A stretch of 64,000 nucleotides of DNA from Antedon mediterranea (lineage: Eukaryota > Echinodermata > Crinoidea > Comatulida > Antedonidae). This document shows positions 22,778 to 32,930 of this stretch, in pieces (within the stretch, counting starts at the first letter, position 1; the number at the start of each line of letters is the position of its first letter). Location of the stretch: positions 9,617,001 to 9,681,000 of the forward strand of contig NC_092673.1 of assembly GCF_964355755.1 (NCBI RefSeq), written 5' to 3'. Position numbers and translations under genes: made by a program. The notes beneath the pieces are model-generated. The model was not told the DNA's origin and did no database searches. It worked only from the letters and a program-made list of their open reading frames with translations.

Positions 22778-24394
22778 TTGGTTAACCCTTGTGATTGTAA
22801 ATATCTTTTTTTTTCATCTTTATTAGTTATCCGCATTGAGCGGATAACTCCTTGTAATCGTCCTGTTTCAATTTTATATTATTCTTCTGTCTTTCTCCCT
22901 CACTTTTTGTGCAGAGCGTATCTCTAAAATGGGTAAACATAACATTTCATAACTTTGTCAACATATGGGCATTTACATGAAGTTGTGCACCTCCTATTTT
23001 TGAATGACGTCAGAGTTGCGCAACGTGACTTACGCGCGATTTTATGATTTTTTATGATTGCTCATAGACTAAAAACCAAGCATAATTTAGTTTTGACACT
23101 TTGTGAAAATTTAAGTCATATCAAGTGCAAACTTTTTGTGGATTAAAAATGGCACGTTTTACAAGAAGTTACGCGCGCACGCGCATTTAAAGTTTCAAAA
23201 TGCGTAAAATTTATTTCTAATCAACTTTTTACACGACTCATGACATTTTGCGCATGTCAAAACTTCCCACGTGCGCGCATTTTTGTTACGCGCGCGGTGC
23301 CCACGTACGGTGAAAAACATCTTTTTTTCGCATGAATTATGTTTTTCCAGCCTTCTAGAGTAATTTTACCATTTTAAAACCATTTTTGACTTAAAATTAC
23401 GTCATACGAGCACGTCAAATTGGAAAATTTGCGCGCGTTTTTGATGAAAAAGTTCCAACATTCATGAAAATTATGCCTTTTTTTAAACAGTCATAGATTC
23501 TAAACTATGAGGTGAACTTTTTTTTTAATTACATATTCTGGAAGTTGATGAGTTGTAGATATCGGATCATGGATCAATATGGCTAACCGGACATTGTGAC
23601 GTCATGGTATGGCCACACGAATGCAAAATATAGGAATTTTTTCTCTTTCGTTATTGCTCATCACATTCAATGGAGCGCATCACGCTTATCCGTATTCCAT
23701 TTTCTGCAAGATTTTAATACTGTCTAGGTCAATCAACTATCTTTCGCATGAGTTAAAAATATTTAAATTTTTATGACGTCATTATGTCTAAAAATGTAAA
23801 TAACGTGGGTCACTTATTTTCATCTTTACAGTAAATTTCAATCTGTTATAGCTCGTAAGAATAAAAAGTGATAATCATGATTAAAACGTTTTCTGGAAGC
23901 TATTGGATTGTAGATACGAATTAATGTGAAAATGTTGCTAATCAGATGTTATGACGTCATCATATGGCCAGTTGACTAAAAAATGTCGTATTTTCACCTT
24001 TTGCGTCATAGTTCATCACATTTAAAAGAGTGCGCATCTATATTTTACGTATTCAAATTCCTTCTACATGTTAATATGTTGTTGCTGAGATAATTTCCTT
24101 CCGAAATTGCTATCTTAGAGTTTAATTTTGATACCGTCGCCATGTTAAAAATATGAATAAATGGCGGGTCCCATAATTTCACCTACTCTGCACTGTATGT
24201 AATATGTATACATATTATACTGTTTATACTGTATAATATGACACAAAATTGACAGAATTCAGCACTAACAACATATATTTTTCAGGTCATAATGCCATAA
24301 TCTTTTTCTGTGTGCAATATTCCAACGTATGACGTGCACGTGGCGTTTGTCGTGCGGATAACTAACTCGTCAAAGTGACGAGTTTCATGTCTAG
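22778..24394 (+). mobile_element. Helentron-like copy 2 (first in tandem array)
   Basis: 22778-22822 is a decayed head (TTGGTTA fused to ACCCTTGTGATTGTA, palindrome deleted). The full copy starts TTAGTTATCCGC at 22823 with palindrome TTATCCGCATTGAGCGGATAA. It ends with GCGGATAACTAA, the hairpin around GTCAAAGTGAC (24368-24386) and CTAG at 24391-24394. It has four TGACGTCA sites and no coding. It is followed without any spacer by copy 3. Confidence 0.85.
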
Positions 24395-26264
24395 TTAGTT
24401 ATCCGCTTAGTAGCGGATAACTCCTTGTAATCGTCCTGGATCTTTTTTTTTTTTTTTATATTATTCTTCTTTCTTTCTCCTCCATTTTTGTGTCTCGCGT
24501 ATCTCAAAAACTTGTAAACATAACATTTCATAACTTTGTCAACATATGGGCATTTACGTGAAGTTGTGCACCTCCTTTTTTGAATGACGTCAGAGTTGCG
24601 CAATGTGACTTACGTGCGATTTTATGATTTTTTATGATTGATCATAGGCTAAAAACCAAGCATAATTTTATTTTGACACTTTCTGAAAATTTAAGTCATA
24701 TCAAGGGCAAACTTTTTGTGGATTAAAAATGCCATGTTTTACAAGACGTTACGCGCGCACGCGCATTTCTCCTCTATTTTTGTGTCTCGCTTATATAAAA
24801 AATGTGTAAACATAACATTCATAACTTTGTCAACATATGGGCATTCACGTGAAGTTGTGCACCTACTATTGTGAATGACGTCAGAAATGCGTAACGTGAC
24901 TTACGCGTGATTTTATGAATTTCTCGTATTCAACATAGATTGAAAACCATATAACTATGTAAGTTGAAACTTAGCAAAAGTTTAATTTATATCTTGCGCT
25001 AACTTTTTGTGCACTAAAAATGGCATTTTTTAAACGAAGTTACGCGCGCACGCGCATTTAAAATTTAAAATGCGCAAAATTAATTTCTAATCAACTTTCT
25101 ACGCTGATCATGACATTTTGAGCATGTCAAAAATTCCCACGCGCGCGAACAATTTTACGCGCGTGGTCCGTACGTAGCGCTAAAAACATCTGTTTTTGCG
25201 TGAATTATGTCTTTCCAGCCTTTTATAGTAATTTTATCAAATTTTAAAACAATTTAGACTTAAAATTACGTCATACGAGCACGTCGAATTATACAATTTG
25301 TGCGTGTTTTTAAAGAAAAAATTCAAAAATTCGTCAAAATTATGCCTTTTTTTAAACAATCATAGATTCTAAACTACGTGGAGAACTTTTTTTTACTTAC
25401 ATATTCTGGAAGGTGATGAGTTGTAGATATCGGATCATTAATCAATATGGCTAACCGGACATTGTGACGTCATCGTATGGCCACGCGAATATAAAATATA
25501 GGATTTTTGTCTCTTTCGTCATAGCTCATCACATTTAATAGAGCGCATCTCCACTTATTCGTTGTCCATTTTCACCCCGATTTTAATATATTCTAGGTCA
25601 ATCAACTATCTTTTGCATGAATTAAAATTTTTTAAATTTTTTTAACGTCATCATGCCTAAAAATTTAAATTACGTTGGTCATTAATTTCATCTTTACAGT
25701 AAATTTTAATCTGTTATAGCTCGTAAGAATAAAATGTGATAATCACGATTAAAACGTTTTCAGGAAGCTATTGTATTGTAGATACAAAATCATGTGAAAA
25801 TTGTGCCAATTGAATGTTGTGACATCATCATATGGCCAGTTAAATAAAAAAAGTTGTATTTTCATCTTTTGCGTTATATTTCATTACATTTAAAAGAGCG
25901 CGCATTAATATTTCACGTATTCAAATTTCTTCTACACGTTAATATGTTGTTGCTGAGATAATTTTATTCTGAAATTTCTACTTTTGCATTTCATTTTGAA
26001 ACCGTCAAGATGTTAAAAATTACAATAAAATACCGGTCCCGTAATTTCACCTATTTTACACTGTTTGTGATATGTATACAGATTGTACTGTGTATACTAT
26101 ATGACACAAAATAACAGAATTCAGAAATAACAACATATCATATTCTTCAGTTCAGGTCATAATGCCTTAATATTTTTCTGTGTGCAATATTCTAACGTAT
26201 GACGTGCACGTGGCGTTTGTCGAGCGGATAACTAACTCGTCAAAGTGACGAGTTTCATGTCTAG
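24395..26264 (+). mobile_element. Helentron-like copy 3 with internal duplication
   Basis: It starts TTAGTTATCCGC at 24395, directly after CTAG of copy 2. At about 24768 the sequence jumps back from GCGCATTT to CTCCTCTATTTTTGTGTCTC, repeating the ~290 bp that begins near 24476. The body then runs on to the 3' hairpin and CTAG at 26261-26264. The jump suggests recombination or template switching between two copies. Confidence 0.8.
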
Positions 26265-27808
26265 TTCTTCTTTCTTTCCCGGATTTTTGTGAGCAGCATA
26301 TCCCCTATTGCTTGTGAATATATTTTTGTATAACTTTGACAACATATGGGCATTTACGTGAAGTTGTGCACCTCCTATTTTTGAATGACGTCATAGTTGC
26401 GCAACGTGACTTACGCGCAATTTTATGAATTTCAATGATTGATCATAGATTAAAAACCAAAAGTCATTTAGTATTGACACTTTGACAAAAATTAAGTCAT
26501 ATCAGGGGCAAACTTTCTACGGATTAAAAATGGCATGTTTCACAAGAAGTTACGCGCGCACGCGCATTTAAAATTTCAAAATGCGCAAAATTAATTTCTA
26601 ATCAACTTTTTATGCGTTTCTTGTCATTTTGAGCATGTCAAAAATTCCCACGGGCGCGCAATTTTTTACGCACGCGGTGCGCACGTAGCGTTAAAAACAT
26701 ATTTTTTTCTCTTGAATTATATTTTTCAAGCCTTTCCTAGTAATTTTGAAAACAATTTAGACCTGTTCCAGTTTAAATAACGCCACACGAACACGTTGAA
26801 TTAGACAATTCGTGTGCGTTTTTGATGAAAAAGCTTTAAAAATCGTCAAAATAATGTCTTTTTTTAAACAGTCATAGTTTCTAAAGTAAACCTTGAACCG
26901 TTTATTTTTATTACAAAATCTAGAAGTTGATGAGTTGTAGATATCGGATCATGCATCGATAAGGCTAAAAAAAACATTTTAACGTCATCGTATGGCCACA
27001 CGAATGTAAAATATAGGATTTTTGTCTCTTTCGTTATTGCTCATCACATTCAATGGAGCGCATCACGCTTAACAGTATTCCTTTTTCTCCTACATTTATA
27101 TATTGTCTAGGTCAATCAACTTTCTTTAGCATGAGATAAAAATATTTTAATTTTTATAACGTCATCATGCCTAAAAATTTTAATTACGTGGGTCATAAAT
27201 TTCATCTTTACAGTAAATTTTAATCTGTAATAGCTCGTAAGAATAAAATGTGATAATCACGATTAAAACGTTTTCTGGAAGCTATTGGATTGTAGATACG
27301 AAATCATGTGAAATTTTCGCCAATCAGATGTTTTGACGTCATCATATGACAAGTTTAATTAAAAAGGTCAAATTTTCATCGTCTGCGTCAAAGTTCATCA
27401 CATTTAAATGTGCTCGCACCAACATTTTACGTATTCAAATTTCTTTTACACGTTAATATGTTGTTGCTGAGATAATTTTCTTCAGAAATTGCTATCTTTG
27501 TGTTTTTTTTTTATGACGTCATCATGTTAAATATTTGAATTAAAGGCAGGTCCCATAATTCAGTTAATATGTCATATAATATACAGTAGAATGTACACCA
27601 GCATAGGCTCTGATGTGAGCAAATTGTTGTTTGCTGCCCTCGGTATCATGTAGAAGTAATGTCTCCTTGTATACACAGTATACTGTATAATTATAATACA
27701 AGGCGAAAATACAGGACCACCTCTTATTAAAGTTTTTAACATATGACATGCACGTGGCGTCTGTCGTTCGGATAACTAACTCGTCAAAGTGACGAGTTTC
27801 ATGTCTAG
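26265..27808 (+). mobile_element. Helentron-like copy 4, headless
   Basis: It begins TTCTTCTTTCTTTCC directly after CTAG of copy 3, so it lacks the 5' palindromic head, and runs through the same body to GCGGATAACTAA-like sequence (TCGGATAACTAA), the hairpin and CTAG at 27805-27808. It is somewhat more diverged than copies 2 and 3. Confidence 0.8.
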
Positions 27809-27917
27809 TTTTACCGTTATTTTTGTTACAAATATATTATATAAATTACAGAATAGTTTTATTTTAAATATGTTGACTATCAATTGTAGGCATTTGGATG
27901 TTCTAACTTTTAAACAT
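27809..27917 (+). pseudogene. possible LINE segment 3
   Basis: A short open stretch (NILYKLQNSF...LDVLTFKH) lies between the Helentron-like array and the antisense LINE. Position and orientation fit it being the continuation of the split LINE, but no motif proves it. Confidence 0.3.
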
Positions 27918-28113
27918 CTTCAATTCAATTCAATTAAAACTTTATTATCCCCATGGGGAAACTCTGTTGGCCTTTTCAAAAATACAGTACATACAAATAT
28001 AAAATGGATACAGTACATAAAATATAAAATACGATAAAAAAAGCCATACAAAATATACATATAAAATCCTAAAAAGTTGATTAAAATACTACAAAAAATA
28101 AAACTAGCGCATG

Positions 28114-29676
28114 TCATTCATTATATAATCGTATTGCAGCAGGGACGAATGAATTGCCATATCTATTTGTTTTAATTTTTCTTTGAAGGAGTCTGTCACT
28201 ACGTTGACTTTTGTTAAATTTATAGTGCAGAGGATGAGCGTGGTCTTTTAAAATAATCTTCAATTTTTTAATTACTAATTCCTTATATAAAACTTCAGGT
28301 TGAATTTGTTCAGAGCCTACTATTCTACTGCCTTGTTTAACTATTTTATTAAGTAAAAGTCTATCTTTAAAACGTGAATTACCATAATAACATATTAGGC
28401 AAAAACTAAGTACACTGTTTAAGATAGAAGTATAAAAAAGTAGTAAAATAGTATGGTCAATCTTAAAAGAGTTTAATTTGCGTAGAAAGAAGAGACGTTT
28501 TTGTAATTTATTGTATATGCAGCTACTATTTGCATCAAATTTAAGTTCATTATCAATTTCAACCCCTAAATATTTGTAAGTTTTAACTTCCGAAATGGTC
28601 TCACCATTGATTTTGATCTTGGGAAGGTAGTTTATCTTCTTCCGAAAATCAAAAACCATCTCTTTAGTTTTATTTATATTTAGATCTAAAAAATTATCTT
28701 TACACCATTTGTGAAAAATATTAATACTGTCTAAGAAGCCTGTCATTGAATCATCTTTTGAATCCAGATAACCAATCAGAGCAGTGTCGTCTGCATATTT
28801 AATAATCTCAGTTTTTGTATTATTTGACTTACAATCATTTGTGTATATTGTATACAATAAAGGTGACAACACACAACCTTGTGGAACACCCGTGTTAACT
28901 TTCAACAACGAGGACGACGTGTGATTTAGCTTAACACGCTGTTCTCTATCTTTTAAAAAATTAAGTAGCCATTTTATAATCAGTGGGTTAACTTCTAAAT
29001 CGATAAGCTTATTAGCCAGAACATATGGTTGAATATTATTGAATGCACTAGAGAAATCAACAAAAAGAATTCTCGCAAAGCAACCTTTTTTCTCTAGGTG
29101 CTCAGAAACATTATTAAGGAGCAGAAGCACTGCATCATCAACACACCTGTTTGGACGATATGCAAATTGATTTATATCTAGCAGATTCTCCACTGAGGCA
29201 ACTAGCTTACTTTTAAAAAATTTTTCTAAACACTTCATTGGTACACATGTAAGGGCCACGGGTCTAAGGTCATTCATTTCCTTGGTATTTGGTTTTTTGG
29301 GAATGGGCATGATTGTTGATTTTTTCCACAACATTGGAACTATTGAGTCATTTACAGAGGATTGAAAAAGTTTACAAAAAGGAATGGCCAACTGATCGGC
29401 ACACCTTTTAAGAGTCTTACAACTAATATTATCGGGACCTTTTGCCTTACGTGGGTTAAGTTTTTTAAATAATAAGTTCACTTCGTCCACAGTGATTTGA
29501 AAATGTTCCGGGGGTACCGGCAGTTCATCAACGCGTTTTGTTGTTTCCCTCATGTTCAAGTCAACGTCCACTTTATCAAATCTGTTGTAGAAGGCATTTA
29601 AATCATTTGCATATTTCTTTTCATTGTCAACAACAACACCCTTTGCCTTCGGTTTATAACCAGTAATATTCTGCAA
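28114..29676 (-). CDS. LINE reverse transcriptase (520 aa, frame intact)
   Basis: RNA-directed DNA polymerase of a non-LTR retrotransposon. Visible in order: the thumb-preceding KAKGPDNIS block (residues 78-85), ALTCVPMKCLEK (about 141-152), motif A FVDFSSAF (205-212, first catalytic Asp), motif B GVPQGCVLSPLL (263-274), motif C YADD (294-297, catalytic Asp pair), KTYKYLGVEID after the palm, and a C-terminal region ending in NSFVPAAIRLYNE. All catalytic aspartates are present and no stop interrupts 520 codons. The upstream endonuclease/linker is joined by a +1 shift near 29715, so the full polyprotein is no longer made. ATG at 29676 is internal to the original protein and not a natural start. 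Confidence 0.9.
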   Translation of the reverse strand: MQNITGYKPKAKGVVVDNEKKYANDLNAFYNRFDKVDVDLNMRETTKRVDELPVPPEHFQITVDEVNLLFKKLNPRKAKGPDNISCKTLKRCADQLAIPFCKLFQSSVNDSIVPMLWKKSTIMPIPKKPNTKEMNDLRPVALTCVPMKCLEKFFKSKLVASVENLLDINQFAYRPNRCVDDAVLLLLNNVSEHLEKKGCFARILFVDFSSAFNNIQPYVLANKLIDLEVNPLIIKWLLNFLKDREQRVKLNHTSSSLLKVNTGVPQGCVLSPLLYTIYTNDCKSNNTKTEIIKYADDTALIGYLDSKDDSMTGFLDSINIFHKWCKDNFLDLNINKTKEMVFDFRKKINYLPKIKINGETISEVKTYKYLGVEIDNELKFDANSSCIYNKLQKRLFFLRKLNSFKIDHTILLLFYTSILNSVLSFCLICYYGNSRFKDRLLLNKIVKQGSRIVGSEQIQPEVLYKELVIKKLKIILKDHAHPLHYKFNKSQRSDRLLQRKIKTNRYGNSFVPAAIRLYNE

Positions 29677-30072
29677 ACCTTGCCAAACCTTAGATGAGTC
29701 ACGATTTCGGAAGGACCTTTCAATTTTATTTTATATTCCTTTTTGCATTCAATAATTTTCCGCTTGATTTGCTTCTGTATATCTTTTCGCTTCTCTTTCT
29801 CTCCGTCATAAAAACATTTCTTTTTCTTATTAAGGAGTCCTTTGAATTCTTTGGACACCCAAGGTTTATTATTAGAAAAAACTTTAATTCTTGATACAGG
29901 TATAATCATTTCCTCACAGAATCTTACGTATTCGGATACAACGAGGGTCGCTTCGCTCAAATTTTCTGCATTTTCCGTTAATGCATCCCAGTTTGTGCAT
30001 TCAAAACACCCTTTAAGGGTCTCGCTGGCTTCCTCAGTCCAACGTTTTACCTTTATTTTCTTTGAGGGTTTA
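29598..30072 (-). pseudogene. LINE linker between endonuclease and RT
   Basis: The frame from about 30072 down to 29700 reads RDKPSKKIKVKRW, then NNKPWVSKEFKGLLNKKKKCF and a lysine-rich helix, typical of the spacer between endonuclease and RT in CR1-type LINEs. It is shifted against the endonuclease frame near 30080 and against the RT frame near 29715. The part beyond 29700 is out-of-frame translation of the RT N-terminus. Confidence 0.75.
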
Positions 30073-30528
30073 TCACGAAGATGGGTTTTTATATATTGGA
30101 ATGAGGCTGATCATATTGTGGTCAGATTTGCCAAGACCCGCCATAGCTTTACACTTGTATGCACCATCAATATTTCCATAGCAAAGGTCGATACACGTAT
30201 TGTTGCGAGTTGGACAATCAACATATTGCTGGTATGTAGGTAGGTATTCTTTTAATGAACATGAGTTGAAATCCCCCATGATGAATTTAGCTGCTTCAGG
30301 CGAATTATTTTCTGCTTCAGAAATGAGATCATATGCTGTGGTTGCTGCTATATTAATGTCTGCTGATGGTGGGATATAGACCACAAATACCTTCACTTGA
30401 TGTATCTCCCTTGGGAGGTAATACGGGCGCATATCAATCGCAAGCAATTCAATGTCCTTATTACATACTTCACTCCTTACAGTGATATGCGATGGTTTGC
30501 AGTATTTTTCACTTACATAAGCACACAC
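30073..30528 (-). pseudogene. LINE apurinic-like endonuclease domain (body)
   Basis: This 151-codon frame holds conserved blocks of the LINE AP-type endonuclease that nicks target DNA: VYIPPSADINIAATTAYDLI, FIMGDFNS (GDFN motif) and GKSDHNMI (SDH catalytic His). The start of the domain lies upstream in another frame (30660-30530: CLSETWL, then a GG.CAYV block), so a frameshift separates the two parts. Confidence 0.85.
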
Positions 30529-31026
30529 GCCCCTCCTTTGTTTTTACCTGAATTTTCATTTCTATCCATTCTAATCAATGTGTAATCATCAAGATCAACT
30601 GAGGAATCTGGATCATTATCCGTCAGCCATGTTTCTGACAAACAAATCATGCTCGACTCGCGAAAAACCGTTAAAGAACTTTACGTTCGCTCTTAGTTCA
30701 TCTATTTTGTTTCTTATACTCTGTACATTACCAAAAACAACTGTTGGCAGTGGGGTTTTATGCTTTAATTTCTTTAATCGAACTCTAACGCCTCCTCTTT
30801 GGCCTCGTTTTCTTTTCTTTGTTTTGTTAATGTTTGAGTACGCACCTGTTGCAAAGGAATGTGTAGTATTTAAGTCACGTCTACTTAAGAGAAATTCTCT
30901 GCTGTACGTTAACAATGGCCGCACCTTCCCGCTATTTGTCACCGTGCTAGCACCTACGCTCTCCTTAATACTCCATATTAAAACACCAAACATAGCATAG
31001 TTCCAAAAAATATTAACTTTAAACAT
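30529..31026 (-). pseudogene. LINE N-terminus and start of endonuclease
   Basis: ATG at 31026 opens 136 codons: an uncertain N-terminus, a basic stretch (KTKKRKRGQRGG) and VFGNVQSIRNKIDEL, the usual beginning of the CR1/L2-type endonuclease. The frame then shifts. The SETWL block and the following acidic region continue in a second frame to 30530. No separate ORF1 with gag-like zinc knuckles is visible. Confidence 0.7.
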
Positions 31027-31080
31027 TGTTCACCAAACTTCCACACAAAAATTTATACTAAAACTAGTCAAAACAGCCAA

Positions 31081-31291
31081 AACGTTGTACATCGACACAG
31101 AGAAATTGGAAAGGCCGTGTCGCTACAGTGCAGCGCCACCAATTTATTTTGCATCCAAAACTGATAGTGGAAAGCATTGTATCCCAACCAGATTTATTCG
31201 TTTGTGGAATTCACTACCGGTCAATATTAAAGACGCCTTTGTATGCGGAAGTTGGGTACAATTTAAAAACATGTTAATGGACCTATCTTGA
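31081..31291 (+). pseudogene. LINE C-terminal end (possible segment 4 of split LINE)
   Basis: The translation contains HCIPTRFIRLWNSLPVNIKDA and VQFKNMLMDL before the stop, the typical last block of CR1/L2-like polyproteins (RFIRLWNSLP). It sits on the plus strand directly beyond the 5' end of the antisense LINE. Confidence 0.7.
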
Positions 31292-31317
31292 AAATATTCT
31301 TTTTTCCAAACCAATAA

Positions 31318-31640
31318 TTAGTAAAAACTAACCTTGACAGTTTCGCTGTCCTGATCGGACAGCTTCTTCAGAAATAATGACGATCTATCATCAAACAGAC
31401 TGACCTCTAGAGGGCCTATTCTGTTTAATGACAGGGTCATACACGTGACTGAGTTGGTGGGTGCCCTCGTCTCTGTTGATGATTTGGTTTCCTCGTCTGC
31501 GGATCCAGATAGCTTCTCTGATGCGTCGGTTGTCTGTATCTGTATCATCGACAGGGAACCAGATACAAACAACCGACGCATCAGAGAAGCCATCTGGATC
31601 CGCAGACGAGGAAACCAAATCATCAACAGAGACGAGGGCA
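31318..31640. repeat. head-to-head Penelope-like (PLE) 3' tails
   Basis: An almost perfect inverted repeat has arms of about 83 bp (31458-31543 and 31559-31643) around a short centre. Both arms encode NNRRIREAIWIRRRGNQ followed by NRDEG, the sequence typical of the C-terminal end of GIY-YIG Penelope-like elements. The minus-strand copy is longer (about 31618 to 31318) and continues into HQLSHVYDPVI, a stop and a 3' region with a hammerhead-like core. The plus-strand copy breaks off after NRDEGT at about 31640. Confidence 0.65.
31335..31371 (-). ncRNA. candidate hammerhead ribozyme core
   Basis: On the minus strand CTGAAGA (31371-31365, fits CUGANGA) is followed by a 7-bp stem GCTGTCC/GGACAGC with loop GATCA, then GAAAC (31344-31340): the conserved core and stem II of a hammerhead in the expected order. 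Penelope-like elements are known to carry minimal type I hammerheads. Stems I and III are weak as read here, so cleavage activity is uncertain. A duplicate core is not present on the truncated plus-strand arm. Confidence 0.4.
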
Positions 31641-31643
31641 CCA

Positions 31644-32030
31644 ATTTTAATCCTGTACCATATTTGTCATACATAACAACTATATCTACAGAAAAATTTA
31701 GAAGAATGATAAAATATCTTACCTGCTTACAAGAAATGCTGGATCTAAAACAATATCAGGACCAACACGAACATCTTTCAAGGAATTAAAAAAAAATAAC
31801 ATAAAAAGTATATAAATCATAAAGACACATTTACATCAGATATATCTGTATAATGAAATTATAATTTTAAGTCTCAATTAACACTGAGGTAGTCAAAATA
31901 TGTCATATTATACTGTATTTATACCATACTTGCAGATGCAGCAGAAACAGGCCCAAGAGTATTCGTAAACATACATTCCTGAAATGGCAACATTTCAATT
32001 TCTAGTATAAAATGGTTATTGTGTGTTAAA
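31644..32030. other. non-coding
   Basis: No supported gene. CAGCAGAAACAGGCCC at about 31941 matches the right terminus of the Harbinger-like element at 60224-60989 and may be a solo remnant. Confidence 0.4.
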
Positions 32031-32039
32031 GGATACGAC

Positions 32040-32191
32040 CTTGTTCAATAAACTGTACAGCCATACTGACTTCCTGTGCCATCTTAAGTTTCTTCATAAC
32101 AACTGGTAAACGTCTTCTACAAAATGATGATGCAGAAACATTATCACATAGAATCAAGCTCTGTTTGCTTGGAATAATGCCTATTCGAAAT
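32040..32191 (-). CDS. IMP3: IMP3-like exon (U3 snoRNP protein)
   Basis: Fifty codons bounded by an acceptor (TATTTTCAG before 32191) and a donor (CAAG|GTCGTA at 32040/32039) encode GIIPSKQSLILCD, SASSFCRRRLPVVM, KLKMAQ and AVQFIEQ. These match the centre of IMP3, the S4-type RNA-binding component of the U3 snoRNP/SSU processome needed for 18S rRNA maturation in the nucleolus (family pattern GLVPT..SL.LCD..TASSFCRRRLP, then MAQ and FVEQG). The exon is 152 bp and starts and ends within codons. The next exon (expected GHVRVGP..VTDPAF) and the N-terminal exon are not recognised in the window. Either introns are long or this is a stranded gene fragment in repeats. Vertebrate IMP3 is usually intronless. 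Confidence 0.7.
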
Positions 32192-32243
32192 CTGAAAATA
32201 AATAGAAAGATTGATTTATAATTTGTTTTTTTAATACACACAA

Positions 32244-32394
32244 ACTCCGTCATTGCATCAATGGCCTTTCTAAAATCAAGATTAACCAGGAATTGAGGAG
32301 TGTCTTGAAGCTGTGCCGATTTGCGGCGCCCCTGCCTTAACCCATGGAGTAAGCTTAAACGCTCAACCAGTCGACTAATATTTTGATCCATATC
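32244..32394 (-). CDS. possible upstream IMP3 exon
   Basis: The frame running into the IMP3-like exon contains NISRLVERL and LDFRKAIDAM, which loosely resemble the LSR.VREL and FR....LLDKLY segments that precede the centre of IMP3. A donor GTGTAT just after the TEF codons would leave an intron of only about 52 bp with the phase needed by the next exon. About 20 extra residues relative to the family (GRRKSAQLQDTPQ region) weaken the case. Exon limits are guesses. Confidence 0.3.
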
Positions 32395-32409
32395 AAAGAA
32401 TATATGCAT

Positions 32410-32930
32410 GTTAAAAGAAGACCGAATGCGTGCTATTTAATATAATACCATACAGAAGATAAGCTGTTGTGACATAAGATTTCTTCTGGAAAATATATAG
32501 ATTTGTGTGTGTCTCTTAATAATGCTGTTTGTGAATTAGGCTAATTTCACTACAAGCATTCTGTACATATACCTATGTACAGAATAAAATAAGGACACAC
32601 GCTGGTTCTAAAAAACTAATTATCCACTAACAATGGATTACTTTGAATAACAATACAACAGCAACGAGAAAACAAATGGGTAAATTTGAAAAGAAATAGG
32701 TTTTTTAAAACTACTCGTATCAAAAAACCTGTACATTAAATCAAATTATGTTTTGAAATTACAAATCACAATTTATAACGCTTGCCTCTTGTACAAAAAT
32801 GATGTTTTTTGGACAACTAGTTCTCGAGAAAATGCAATTTCAGTACACTTGTTACTTTAAGACTGTTCGCCGGCTTTTGAAAATTGTCTCCTATCTTTTA
32901 ACACTAGCCGGTCTGGAAATAATATCATTT
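32410..32930. other. non-coding
   Basis: AT-rich, with no supported gene. An upstream IMP3 exon was looked for on the minus strand and not found. Confidence 0.4.

Larger units (their letters stand above)
27918..31080 (-). mobile_element. near-complete LINE with endonuclease and RT, antisense
   Basis: The element reads right to left: N-terminal basic region and start of the endonuclease (31026-30616, VFGNVQSIRNKIDEL), endonuclease body (30528-30073), linker (29960-29700), RT and C-terminus (29676-28114), and 3' UTR ending in a repeated TTGAA tail at about 27918-27935. It measures about 3.1 kb. It is likely a single-ORF CR1/L2/Rex-type (Jockey superfamily) LINE broken by at least three frameshifts. 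It separates two plus-strand pieces (27809-27917 and 31081-31291) that both look like LINE C-terminus, so it probably inserted into an older LINE. Confidence 0.85.

Noticed and set aside
31391-31674. Overlapping frames on both strands in the PLE region
   Set aside because: These arise from the inverted repeat. Only the NRRIREAIWIRRRG reading is the element's coding sense; the others are its complement.
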